In this document: one piece after another, positions 12,401 to 21,929 of the stretch | How the letters are laid out: every line of letters begins with the position of its first letter | How positions within the stretch are numbered: the stretch's first letter is position 1 | Assembly (NCBI GenBank): GCA_015345905.1 | Contig: JADDTR010000034.1 | Location: forward strand, 1-64,000 | Direction: 5' to 3' | Length of the DNA stretch: 64,000 bases | From: Aotearoamyces nothofagi | Taxonomy: Eukaryota; Ascomycota; Leotiomycetes; Leotiales; Tympanidaceae | Program-made: the position numbers and the translations under genes | The notes under the pieces: generated by a model | What the model was told of the DNA's origin: nothing | The model's input: the letters and a program-made list of their open reading frames with translations, nothing else | Databases searched by the model: none

Positions 12401-15400
12401 TTGAATCATGCAGAACTTTCAGCGCCAGCGGATGGCCCGTTGCGATTGCTTCTTTGAGCCAACTGTCGGTGATGTCGTTGGACGCGATATCGTAACCGTC
12501 TCGAGCGGCCAACCTCTTGGCATAGCGCAGCGCTCCCCTCCCGGAGCTGTATGAGCATAGATCCGCAATATTTCCGCAGGAACAGCACGGAATACCTGCT
12601 TCCTCGAGTAGGCGCACTGCGAAATCGTCACGTTCTTTGACGGCCGTTCCTAAATAGCGCGCGTTAATTTTCTGAACATCTCCATTTACATAGACATTGA
12701 GTTGCGAGCGCCTGAATTCTTGGGGATGGGCCGTTGCTTGCAGTATGGCATGCCGTACTAGTTCATCTACAGCATGCGGCTCCACGATTACATGACCCAT
12801 CTCACCACCAAGACCAGCAGCATCAAGATCAAGTTTGTCGAGGGGGCTAAGGTCGGGATTAAATACCTTGTTGCTAAGCCCCGAGCTCACTGTGATGATA
12901 CAAAATCGTCCTTCGTCTTTGTACCTCCAAGCGACAGCAGAGACGTCGTTCAGGACAGTCAACCGCACACCAGGCAAGCGTTCCAGTAAAGCTTTCTTGA
13001 AGTCGTAACCACGGGCTGTATCAGTCCAAAGGATACTTGCATCCTCCACAATTCCCTTGCGAGTGATTACGGCACCAAATGATATAGCAATTTCTTCTAG
13101 TGGGAGGTCATCATAACTAGCCCTTACGATATCAATTTCGCGGACTAGTGTCTCAACCAATTTCTCCTGGAGCATAGCAAGTGTGTCTTGGGGATACAAT
13201 TGCTTGCTAGGAGTAAGGATGCGGGCGGGTCCAGGTGGAAGAAGACCCTGTGGACCCAAGACCCCAATCCGCAAATAGGTTGCCCCAACATCCAGCACAA
13301 GAACATGAGGCTTGTCAAGAGGTCGGAGAAAATCTCCCCATTTTGCTGCCATTGCTTCTTCCCGTCCCAGCTCCCATTCGGAAAGTAATGGTTTTTGCCC
13401 TCTCAATAGGAATGCTAGGAGATGATGGCCCTCGTGGCCAACAATATCGTCAATCTTTTTCTGAATCTCCGTGTGGCAGGCTCTCATGGCAAGCCCGGTA
13501 TGAAAATCTATGAAACCCTGATAAAGGTGTTGCTCGTCTTCCTCAATGGTGAACTGGGCTAATTGTGTCATTGCTGTATCTGCACGTAGACGAATAGGCA
13601 ATCCCGTCATGAGGCTCATGTATTCGGCCAATGCTTCTCGGTGGGAAGTCGACAGCTTGCTGAACCACTTATCCAATGACTGCTCTAAGATTTCCGCCAT
13701 AGGAGATACTCCAGAATGAATGCGAAACCTGTCTCCGCTGCGGAAAAACTTCAGCAGCGTTGTATCTGGGGAAAAACTTTCGTTCTCCCTTGGCTTAAAA
13801 GTCTCGGGGTAATGGAGACATTTGATCGGCTCTGACTGGCGAGAAGACTGAAAGTATACGTCAATCGTCTTACGCAACCCAAGACGCATTGGCATGAAAT
13901 CTCTGCCTAATAAATGGCGTGCAATGGTTGGGTCGGTGTTCAGTTCACCCTTCACTACATTATCCTTAAAAACGATCGTGGCACGATCCCCAATCAACAC
14001 TCTCACCATCCACCATACTTCCTTCATTTCTATGCTTTTGCCGGAGGTCGCGTCAATGATGTCAGTGTCAGTGGTTTGCGTCTGTGCTACTTTCAAGAGC
14101 AATTCCTTTAAATCATCAATATAAATAAAATCCTTTTTGCCCGCCGGTTCAACGTTTCCTTCGGGTTTGGGATTAACCATTCGATAAATTAACCCTTTGG
14201 TAAAGGATGGGCCGTATGCATTGGAGATCCTCACCAAAGAGTGCCGTGGCAGCAAGGACACGAAATGCTCGCCAAGCCGTTTGGATATCTCATAGACATC
14301 GAATCCGGTTGGCAGTGGATGACTGGCGATAAATTGCTCTGCAAATCTTTCCAGCGCGGCGTGTATATCTTGACCAGCAACCAGAGTGTCATTGTGTGCG
14401 GAGTATGCTTTACCCGCATTCTGGACCCAAGATTCTACAGATGCATTGCCGCTGGTCAGGTGGACTCGCTGGCTGGAAGGGTACACAAGCTTCACATCCT
14501 TATCCCTTCCCATCTGTTGGATAAGATGCGTGATTACCCCTTGCGTAAGCCCGTTTAGAGCGATGACGCTCGCAAACTCATCGGGCTTGGAGTTGAGTGT
14601 GTCAACACCCGCCATGTTATAAATGATGTCTGCCTCCTCGATAATCACTCGCAGATTAGCCAAATCAAGCACATTTCCGATGAAGACACGCATCCTAGGG
14701 TCGGTATAATTTGCTCGTGCCTTGAATTTGTGCAAAGAACCAGGTCTGACAGAACAAATCACCCGCACGCCGTTTTGCACTAGATAGTCCGCAAGGTGCG
14801 ACCCAATGTCTCCAGACGCGCCGATGATCGCAGCTGTTACAGTGGGAGATGTTGGGATATCCTCTGAGAATAAGAAGGCTTGTCCAACCGGCCCAAGAGC
14901 ACGTGAGATCTTCAATTCCCCGAAATTATTGTTTAGCAACTCATGTTCAATCATTCCCTCAATGATCCGTACTTCTGAGATATTAAAATGGACGTTTTGG
15001 AGGATCCGCCCAAGGATAATGGAAGGGTTTGAATCCATCATCAGCTCAGCCGGGAGGTCCAGTGTGTTGACGAGATCGCTTCTTAATGCTTCGAGCGGAT
15101 AGTCATCTGTGATTACTTGTGCGAGGATAAACCCACTGTCATTGATATAGATGCCTTTCACAGTCCCTCTGAAAGTTGGATAGCGCGAGATGACCGCTTG
15201 CACAACCGAGTTCTTTGACCTGGGCAATAGCTCAAAGGGTCTGTTGGGGATATTGTACTGGCCATAATTAACTACAGTAATGTGCCAATCGCGTGAGGGC
15301 GAGTAACACACGACTGTATCCTCTTGAACACCATTGGCAACCAAGGCTTTCTGCAGCCCGGCGCGTAATTTGGCCAAGCCCTCCTCCAGATTCGTACGAG

Positions 15401-18017
15401 TCTCGGAGACGTCCAATGGCAAATAGATACCAGTGGGATAAAGAATCCCAGTACTGCTTAGAGGTTTGCCGCTCCCAAATATCAAGTCATACCTTGTGGC
15501 CGAAAGACTAGCTTCATTAAACCCGTTCGTCCTCAAGGCACCTTTGCCCTTATACCAATCTGTATATCGCTTTAAGCCGAGTATAGTCTCGTTAACCATT
15601 CCAGCGTCAATGTCTGTAATATTGTCAAGGAAGCTTGCCCGACCAATAGTCTCTGGCACCGGCAGATATAACATTCCGTCTTTGTGCTCAATGCCGTCAG
15701 TGCTAATCTTGGCCCAGAGAACCTTAGGATTGCAGCAATCGTAGTCTGTCACGTAGATCGGAAGACCCATATCAAGTAGCAAGTATAGGATCCTCTCCAG
15801 ATCAGCCTGCGAGAGAATCCCTTTCAAGTGGGCGAGGAAAGCAGCAATTGCCATGCCTATTGCAACGCATTCACCATGAGGGATCTCATAATCGGCAAGC
15901 CCCTCGACGATATGTCCAAACTCGTGCCCAAAGTCGACAAATCGGATCAAGTTTTTCTCGTGAAGATTGGGCTGCAATTCTTCAAGCATGGTACGGACGG
16001 AAATTTGAATCAACTCGTGGGTGTATGTGTGGTGTTCAACGTTGTGGAGATATGTCTCAATCAACTCGAACAGGCGCGGGCTCTTGAGTATGGCCATCTT
16101 TATGGCCTCAGCTATCCCACAGGCAATCTCCCGCTGTGGCAGTGTGGCTAAGAAAGTTTCTGGGTCGTTGAGACATGCGACGGGCGCAAAGTACCTCCCA
16201 ATGAAATTCTTATGGTCTCCCAGATTCACCCCGACCTTGACTCCTACACCGGCATCGATTATTCCCAAGAGGGTCGTCGGGATTCTCACATAGGGGATCC
16301 CCCCTTTATAGGTCGCGGCGGCGAACCCGACAATGTCCATAATTGTCCCTCCTCCAATCACAATAAAAAGATCGCGCTTGGACATCTTCAACCCAAGGGC
16401 GGCATCGACCACCCTCAGTACGCTGTCGGCGTCCTTGCCTTTGCTGGAGACATGCATGGAGAGGATGCGAAACTCATCAATAGCGGAGCGATGGCTCTGG
16501 AAGTACTCGTCGATCTCAGCGACTTTATTGCCCAAATAATCATCCACAACAACCAGAATCTTCTTTTTGCGTTTGTTTCTGTCGTCAACGCAATAGTTCT
16601 GGATGATTGTTGGGTTGTCTTTGCTGAAAATCCCCTGAACCGAGGCAACATGATATTGCACATCCTCCGAGGTGGACCATTCATAAGCCCCATCGCTCTT
16701 GTCCGTAAGTGCGGCAGCGGAGATGGGCATCTCCAATTCGCGGAACCCGTTGAGTGTTCCAGGGCAGTGATTGCGGAGAACATTCAAGGCTGCGCCGATA
16801 TCCTCCAGTGAAATATCCGCAGACTTCAAAAGGCCCTCCTTTCCAACCCCCATTAGAGCAATGAATGCATAATCCCCTCCCCGTTCTTGAATTGCACCTA
16901 TCATGTGTTCCCAGAGCGTTTCTGCTTCGAGCGTTCTGTCACAGATTGGCAACCCTGCTCTTTCGAGAACGTTCAAGACACGTCCAAGATCAGCACTACT
17001 CAGATTTCCTTTCAAGAACGACAGGGCAGACATCAATGCAACACCTAGAGCGACAGAATCGGCTTCGTCGTAAGTAATGCCTTTGATCTGCTCTACCGCT
17101 TGCACTGCTTCATACCCGAATTCCGCCGCGGACAGGTGGGTACCTTTTCCCCACGGATCCTTGCTGGGATCTTTGAACGCCGCTCTAGCAGCAAGCTCGA
17201 CGGCGATTGCCAAATGATGTCCTCCATCCGTACCCGCCAACATCTTCTCCCAATACGCTTCCACGTACGAGAACAACGCGTCGTCTTTCACCACAGAAAT
17301 CTTGACTATCTCAGCCAAACCGCGTCTGATTTCATTCTTGTTCAATGCATCCAAGAAGCTAAGGTCGTAGAAGCTAGCTAGCGGAGGATGCGGCAAGGCG
17401 AGTAGTCCTCTATGGATCTCTCCATCGTTGTTGATGTGATTTGCCGAGACCTTGTTGTCACCGGCATGGCAATATATGATCCCGACGACATCGGTTGGCA
17501 CCGAGATATACGGTAGCGACCTGCGATAGATGGCAGCAGCGAACCCCACAACATCCGTCACCGTTGTGCTGCCGATGGCGACGAGCAAATCTCTTCGTTT
17601 GATACCAAAGTTCTTGGCAGCTGCAGTTACCATCGTAACCTTTCCCAGCGTCTTCTCCGTTTTGTCGGTGGCAAACGGCATGATCCTATAATCCTCCAAT
17701 AGCTTTTCAATCTTGCACCATACGAAGTAGTCCTCGATCTGGCTTCTCTTGCTCTCTGGAAGGCCACTGTCAACTACCACGAAGATCTTTCGCTTTATCG
17801 TACCTCCAGGGTTGAAATAGTCCGTCAGGCCGACTCTTCCCTTCTCGTTGCTTTGGTCAAATAGACCATCTACCCGAATAGCAGGGAGCTTGATATGGTG
17901 TTGACTCAGAACTTCCGTGCCCTGATTTCCGTATTGATCGCCCCAATCATGAACGCCGTAGGTGCGTTTGAGATAGGGCGTACCGTTCCCATTTACTGCT
18001 TCTGTTGCTGCAGACAT
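9498..18017 (-). CDS. Seven-domain carbasugar (C7-cyclitol) multi-enzyme
   Basis: One uninterrupted frame encodes 2839 residues with no intron. Domains in order: (1) about 45-415, dehydroquinate-synthase-like but degenerate; (2) about 445-825, an intact sugar-phosphate cyclase with GGGTIMDIVGFAAATYKGG, GIAEAIKMAI (Glu637, Lys640), FGHEFGH (His698/702) and IPHGECVAIG (His714), resembling 2-epi-5-epi-valiolone synthase; (3) about 840-1050, 2H-phosphoesterase-like with WHITVVN (His912, Thr914); (4) about 1060-1400, extended SDR with GASGDIG and YEISK (Tyr1242, Lys1246); (5) about 1570-1965, ROK kinase with DVGAT (Asp1576), LND (Asp1691), GGEMGH and CCSCG; (6) about 1970-2325, medium-chain dehydrogenase with GHE and GAGVIGLM; (7) about 2340-2830, phosphoglucose-isomerase-like with GISQSGRTLET. 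I infer cyclisation of a heptulose phosphate followed by epimerisation or oxidation, phosphorylation and isomerisation of the cyclitol. It is not the AROM protein: no EPSP synthase, shikimate kinase or dehydroquinase is present. Confidence 0.88.
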   Translation of the reverse strand: MSAATEAVNGNGTPYLKRTYGVHDWGDQYGNQGTEVLSQHHIKLPAIRVDGLFDQSNEKGRVGLTDYFNPGGTIKRKIFVVVDSGLPESKRSQIEDYFVWCKIEKLLEDYRIMPFATDKTEKTLGKVTMVTAAAKNFGIKRRDLLVAIGSTTVTDVVGFAAAIYRRSLPYISVPTDVVGIIYCHAGDNKVSANHINNDGEIHRGLLALPHPPLASFYDLSFLDALNKNEIRRGLAEIVKISVVKDDALFSYVEAYWEKMLAGTDGGHHLAIAVELAARAAFKDPSKDPWGKGTHLSAAEFGYEAVQAVEQIKGITYDEADSVALGVALMSALSFLKGNLSSADLGRVLNVLERAGLPICDRTLEAETLWEHMIGAIQERGGDYAFIALMGVGKEGLLKSADISLEDIGAALNVLRNHCPGTLNGFRELEMPISAAALTDKSDGAYEWSTSEDVQYHVASVQGIFSKDNPTIIQNYCVDDRNKRKKKILVVVDDYLGNKVAEIDEYFQSHRSAIDEFRILSMHVSSKGKDADSVLRVVDAALGLKMSKRDLFIVIGGGTIMDIVGFAAATYKGGIPYVRIPTTLLGIIDAGVGVKVGVNLGDHKNFIGRYFAPVACLNDPETFLATLPQREIACGIAEAIKMAILKSPRLFELIETYLHNVEHHTYTHELIQISVRTMLEELQPNLHEKNLIRFVDFGHEFGHIVEGLADYEIPHGECVAIGMAIAAFLAHLKGILSQADLERILYLLLDMGLPIYVTDYDCCNPKVLWAKISTDGIEHKDGMLYLPVPETIGRASFLDNITDIDAGMVNETILGLKRYTDWYKGKGALRTNGFNEASLSATRYDLIFGSGKPLSSTGILYPTGIYLPLDVSETRTNLEEGLAKLRAGLQKALVANGVQEDTVVCYSPSRDWHITVVNYGQYNIPNRPFELLPRSKNSVVQAVISRYPTFRGTVKGIYINDSGFILAQVITDDYPLEALRSDLVNTLDLPAELMMDSNPSIILGRILQNVHFNISEVRIIEGMIEHELLNNNFGELKISRALGPVGQAFLFSEDIPTSPTVTAAIIGASGDIGSHLADYLVQNGVRVICSVRPGSLHKFKARANYTDPRMRVFIGNVLDLANLRVIIEEADIIYNMAGVDTLNSKPDEFASVIALNGLTQGVITHLIQQMGRDKDVKLVYPSSQRVHLTSGNASVESWVQNAGKAYSAHNDTLVAGQDIHAALERFAEQFIASHPLPTGFDVYEISKRLGEHFVSLLPRHSLVRISNAYGPSFTKGLIYRMVNPKPEGNVEPAGKKDFIYIDDLKELLLKVAQTQTTDTDIIDATSGKSIEMKEVWWMVRVLIGDRATIVFKDNVVKGELNTDPTIARHLLGRDFMPMRLGLRKTIDVYFQSSRQSEPIKCLHYPETFKPRENESFSPDTTLLKFFRSGDRFRIHSGVSPMAEILEQSLDKWFSKLSTSHREALAEYMSLMTGLPIRLRADTAMTQLAQFTIEEDEQHLYQGFIDFHTGLAMRACHTEIQKKIDDIVGHEGHHLLAFLLRGQKPLLSEWELGREEAMAAKWGDFLRPLDKPHVLVLDVGATYLRIGVLGPQGLLPPGPARILTPSKQLYPQDTLAMLQEKLVETLVREIDIVRASYDDLPLEEIAISFGAVITRKGIVEDASILWTDTARGYDFKKALLERLPGVRLTVLNDVSAVAWRYKDEGRFCIITVSSGLSNKVFNPDLSPLDKLDLDAAGLGGEMGHVIVEPHAVDELVRHAILQATAHPQEFRRSQLNVYVNGDVQKINARYLGTAVKERDDFAVRLLEEAGIPCCSCGNIADLCSYSSGRGALRYAKRLAARDGYDIASNDITDSWLKEAIATGHPLALKVLHDSTYPLALRILQLAADIGLDKFIIVGGFAMKTGKGAYLQTLQDHLARFYYNSAFFADWTERQVRGLVRFGVDDDNDGLIGAGQFIQHLRTQHHAVVKAVGQDSLSVVTRSIPLCGAQEILTKVVFSGICTTDLQILRGERGLEPTVLGHEGICQVLKVGKDVRGLSPGEMIIINPNNPLDDHDKLGHNIEGVMQEYFKFGQEFVDRKQVLMLGSSAVSATDTLVEPLSGILVAQNRIKDRIAGKNVLVIGAGVIGLMFVLMNIKDGARNVFLANRSKGKLDFAVAKGIIQHDKVFTTGKCVSSQVHGVSAGEGVDVVIVCVSLGQGAPTTQDAATYINAGGCIYVFAGFRTGDFLTVDGGAKVDLMSIRVGWKTEQIRIAGKPVNLAGHRGSRHEDLVAAASLIRGDSFSFGKVISHIVSLDVLPEIMPTLTWNGSIDGAPANRVIVDMDARERVVESVEELPLRHLREATRKRKDAVSVGNLFREIGFEGNNSLLGWVCPPAWQEIKDTLEKALQTPALCSKRDIILCGTGGWVFLVDVLKDIIPASHDITFHILKSLDPQALVDLFSSVKDISAAVCLGISQSGRTLETTMLMNALRERFDSAGLDYREHFVWLTDMSKSVHDGKSGEAAIRASKVHDWKDVDILPLSVKNHSDINALFCAPHSVVMFLALVLLLGKDTKALWHIYQQYLARRDGIVHGILPQAYSVASNHGQHIQVNLDKSIAPAMVRLVTQLIEQGLGSKQAGFNPRVRVDSCGQWAGFELVTLPMPTETPAVVKVMLTMNALAVFVAMVAYHRRITFVTHPKVDLYKRRAIELMAAAEAEQRVSDPRTISSEIVAYLSNNPQARFVEVICYGVVSVSHRQSLKDWLASCLAPSIPSISIDVVRGEDWNHSVYQAAVQTEDTLYVILALQKYCGEVEGISKGTISGNIRMLQAIARATYETLRAKALYFRLGDGFSKDEVALDPV

Positions 18018-21000
18018 GTTCCTGTTCTCGACTGTTTTCTGTATATTGATTTTCCTTGCAATAATTGGTGTTAATCGTGCGGGCTTGTTGTGTACGTGCG
18101 TCTCTCGATGTCTCTGTCAGTTTGTGGTTCTATGTGTGTTTCTGTTGGCGTTCTATCTGTGTTTCTCTATGTGTGTTTCTATGTGTATATGGATGCGGGC
18201 TTGTAGGTATCTATATATGTGTATGACCCTATCTAACGTTGGTAATGGCTGCATATCTTGTGGACATAGGGCGTGGCCAAAGACTATTTCTAATACAGTT
18301 ACTCCCGATGAGCTGCATATCATATGCAGTCCTGGACCATATTAGAAGGTAATGGAATACCACACCGGAGCAAAGGTCCACATACCCTACAGCGTTAGAA
18401 TTCATTTGAGTCATAGCTCGAGTGTCTAGGGTACTGTGCCATGCAAAGAGAAGAGTATCCAGGATGTGCCGATCTTTCACCAAGACTCAACACTATCACT
18501 AATCAATTTAATACAACTTTCGATTCAAGAAAGAACGATATAGTACATTTTATATAAAATGTGGCATTACTAGAGTCTTTAGACTAGTATAAAGTAGAGT
18601 AATATAAAACAAAGTTGTCTATAGATCTTTACTATACATGAAAGCTATTTACATTACTGATTTATATGGAATGTGCACCAAGCTTGCCAAACTCAGTAAG
18701 GCAAGTTTTAATCGACCTGCGGTAAGACTCTACCATGATCCTGCATTGACTTCTATATTAGGAGCAACGGCCAGACTTAGGTCTCAGGTTTTCGTAAGCA
18801 AGATTTTCCAAAGACCCACTCCAAAGTATGGAGGACCGTAACGTGTTCTCTACGGCATCAATTAACAGGCATTACCCCCCTGCTCGACAATATCGAAGAC
18901 CGTCCCATCCCATGGTGCAGATTAGCATCGACGTGGCCATCGACGAAGCCGGCAGACACACCATCACCACCCTCACTCCTCGGCTTACGACATTGATACT
19001 GGTCGCCTCCATCTCCACTCTGCAGAGAGATAGGAGGTACGTGCTGCCATTCACGGACTTTCTCGCCCATCGAGCCGCTCCCCAAGCAATCCTCCGAGGC
19101 AGAATTCGCCAAATCATGCTTCGTGCATCGCGCAGGTGCTGCGATCTCAGGACGTCCCGGCGCGCCCTGTTGCGAGCCCAACGGTAGGTGGTTGAGATAA
19201 GGTTTTATGGCACGGAGCTCTGGGAATTTGTTGGGGATTTGGCAGCGAAGATGCGGGCTTGCTGAGTTCGAAGTTTTGGACCGTGAAATCCCTTTTCTCT
19301 TTCTCTTTCCTTTTTTGTAAATGAAGGCTAGCAAATTTAACACGAAGATCATGGTCTTAGCAAAGTATGCAACGTATTTAAACTTGTATTTGTTATATTA
19401 TGGACAACCATCCTCTATCTATCTGTAGAAGCCATTGATGAAATAATAATATAATATAACTCCATTTCGATTGTTATTTTTCTGTTTCAATAATTATTCG
19501 AAGGAAAAGAGAAAATATTTTAATCTAATTTTACATTCAAAAGAGACCAAAGAATGTAATATGCCAATTTTAGAAGATATAGAATTACTGTAAATAATTT
19601 TGATTTTATTGAAATAGACAGCCGCCGACTTCAATTACCTATTTAGTCTGCTTGTTTCTATTCCCGTTTTGGACAACTCTTCTCTTCTTTGTTTCCCTTC
19701 CTCCCGTTTTCTGACCGTAGAGTTTTCCGACTTCACCTTTTTCCGATCCACTTCATCCTGCCCTCTAAACTATTGTTTTTCGATTGTTAGCTTACTGGTG
19801 TTGCAGAATTACCGCCCTCCCTGTATGCCCGGCGAGCCGCCTCTATGCCTTGATCTGCAAGCGAGTCTGCAACAGGACGACATTGTTGAAGCTACGAAGC
19901 CTGCTTCCCCTTCGTATTTTTCAAACACGTGCGCAGGCTGATTGGGTGGAGTCAACATCGATTGGATCTTATCAGTCGGACTGCTTGGAGAACTCTGAGC
20001 CGACCACAACTGAGATGTGCTCCCCCCCCCCCTTTTCCCCAAGCCCCTCATGCCCCTCCCCCTCTCCACTCCCCCCTATTCCCATCTCCACTCTTCTCCT
20101 CACCCACACCATTCACCACGTATCTCGAGGTTCAGCACTTTTATTCAGCGAGACACACCGAATCTATACGATAAGCCACTAGTGGCCAGCATGGGAAAAG
20201 GCCCAACCTCGATCTGCATTGCCAATATAATGCGGCCGCGGAAATCAGCTGGGAGAGTAAAAAACTAAGCGCCGTTGCCCGCTCAATTTTCTCACGATGA
20301 TGCTGTAATGGGGAGGGGGGAAGAGGCCAGGGGAAGAGGGCCCAGATTGAAGGCACGAGAATGGGGAGTAAGACGGGTAAGGCTTGGTACGTGGTAAGGC
20401 TTACGCTAGATATTCCTTGGCTGAGGTCTCCCGCCCTATCCCGCTATTGCTGTCTATCTGCCGGCCGGCGGAACCGTTCGTGCATCAGGGTGCGGGAGCT
20501 GACGCACAGGAGGTCTTGGAGCCTGCAATGTCGTATTCTGCCGTCCGACTCTGACGACCCGGAATCCGTCATCTCACGTTCTGCAACTTGTGTTGAATAT
20601 CGGTCGATTCTTCAGCGAGAAGTATTTAGTTGATTGGCCCTTGGCCCATGGCTATGTTACGTGTCCCTATCCATTTCTATGCCTATGACCGATAGACTGG
20701 CATTCCCTGCTCCTCGCATGTTTTCCATCTGCTGTGATATTCTCCTATATCTCATCCAATCTGTCCATTTATAGTCATGTCTTATCGATTAGAACTTCCT
20801 GCTCTTCACATGTGCGTTTCGCCATGATAAGCACGTTCGATTTACCTCTTCATAATCGATATCTTATCGGCTGGGGTCCCCAATATTCACATGCTTGTGC
20901 TGCTGTGACATACCTTATCGATTAGAATTCTGTGCTCTTCACATGTTCCTTCTGCTGTATCATATCCTATCAATCCACCCGCCCTGCCCACGCATTTGTT

Positions 21001-21929
21001 CGGATGTCTGCTCGACAATCCAGCTTGCCGTCCTTACGTGTACCTCGAGAACATCTGGCATCATACTGTCAGACGAGGTGAGCAAAGAAAGACGTAACTT
21101 AGCCGGAGCCCAGCTAGCCCGGAGGGGCATAGCTTAGTGCCACATGTCTTAAGCCCTGAGGCAGAGATGGAGATGGCGGCAGCGATACTCGATGACTCGA
21201 TGACTCGATGACTCGAGGACTTGAGGACTCCGGTTCTACCGCCTGCCAATAGTTCCAAAAAGGGACACAGATTGAATCGGCTCTCTCCCTGACTTGGTCC
21301 GATCTTCAGGTGATCGTGATGCTACTGGCTGCCGCATCTCCCAGAGCCGTCCTGGGCTTCGGCTATTGCTAATAGGCTCCCAATATAGCAAAGGGGTCTG
21401 GGATTATGGCTGTAACCTTGCAGTAGCTCCCAGTGGCGTTCTGCTTGCCTTAGTTCCTTGCCACGGCGGGACGGTTCGCTTACGCACCGGGGGCATCCAA
21501 GCGTAGTGCAGATCACCGGTGTTATCCTACACCCTGCCAAAGTATCAAAGCGTCAATCCTTGCTGGAACCCCCCCTGAACCCCTCCATGTGTGTGTAGGG
21601 AGTAGAATCACCGTGAAATCACACCATGATGATACAAGCCTGGCTTCCTCTTCCGAATCCTTCGAGACCATTTGTGCTTTGCTTTGGCTTATCGTGAACA
21701 GCCACGTCCCGTTATCAATCGTTCCTGGAACCCCTGCTTCCCGACTGTGGCCGTTGAAAGGCCTATAAAAGGAGCCCTCTCTATGTCCGTATCTATGGCC
21801 ATGCCCAAACGACCTACCTGACCTATACGACCATCCTACATTCCAATAGCTCCTATCACACTTCAGCAGCCAGAAACGAACCGGGCATCTAAGCCCGACG
21901 TCGAGGTCATTATTAACTAGCAAGCCACT
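18018..21929. other. Gene-poor region upstream of the megaenzyme
   Basis: The first few hundred bases are the likely promoter of the minus-strand megaenzyme and are rich in GTGTTTCTATGTG-like repeats (18100-18230). Beyond that, several short open frames (for example 18638-18841 and 18858-19352 on opposite strands) overlap without family resemblance. There is a C-rich tract near 20024-20100 and a short ATGACTCG-type repeat at about 21190-21220. I see no supported gene. Confidence 0.5.

Noticed and set aside
16212-16811. Long plus-strand frame (199 codons) opposite the megaenzyme
   Set aside because: It lies antisense to the cyclase domain, whose conserved motifs prove the minus-strand frame.
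9498-18017. Megaenzyme as the pentafunctional AROM protein
   Set aside because: AROM has one dehydroquinate synthase followed by EPSP synthase, shikimate kinase, dehydroquinase and shikimate dehydrogenase. After the cyclase domains this protein has SDR, ROK, MDR and PGI-like domains and is 1200 residues longer.
18638-19352. Possible small genes on both strands (67-164 codons)
   Set aside because: Frames overlap on opposite strands, have no recognised motif and no consistent splice model.
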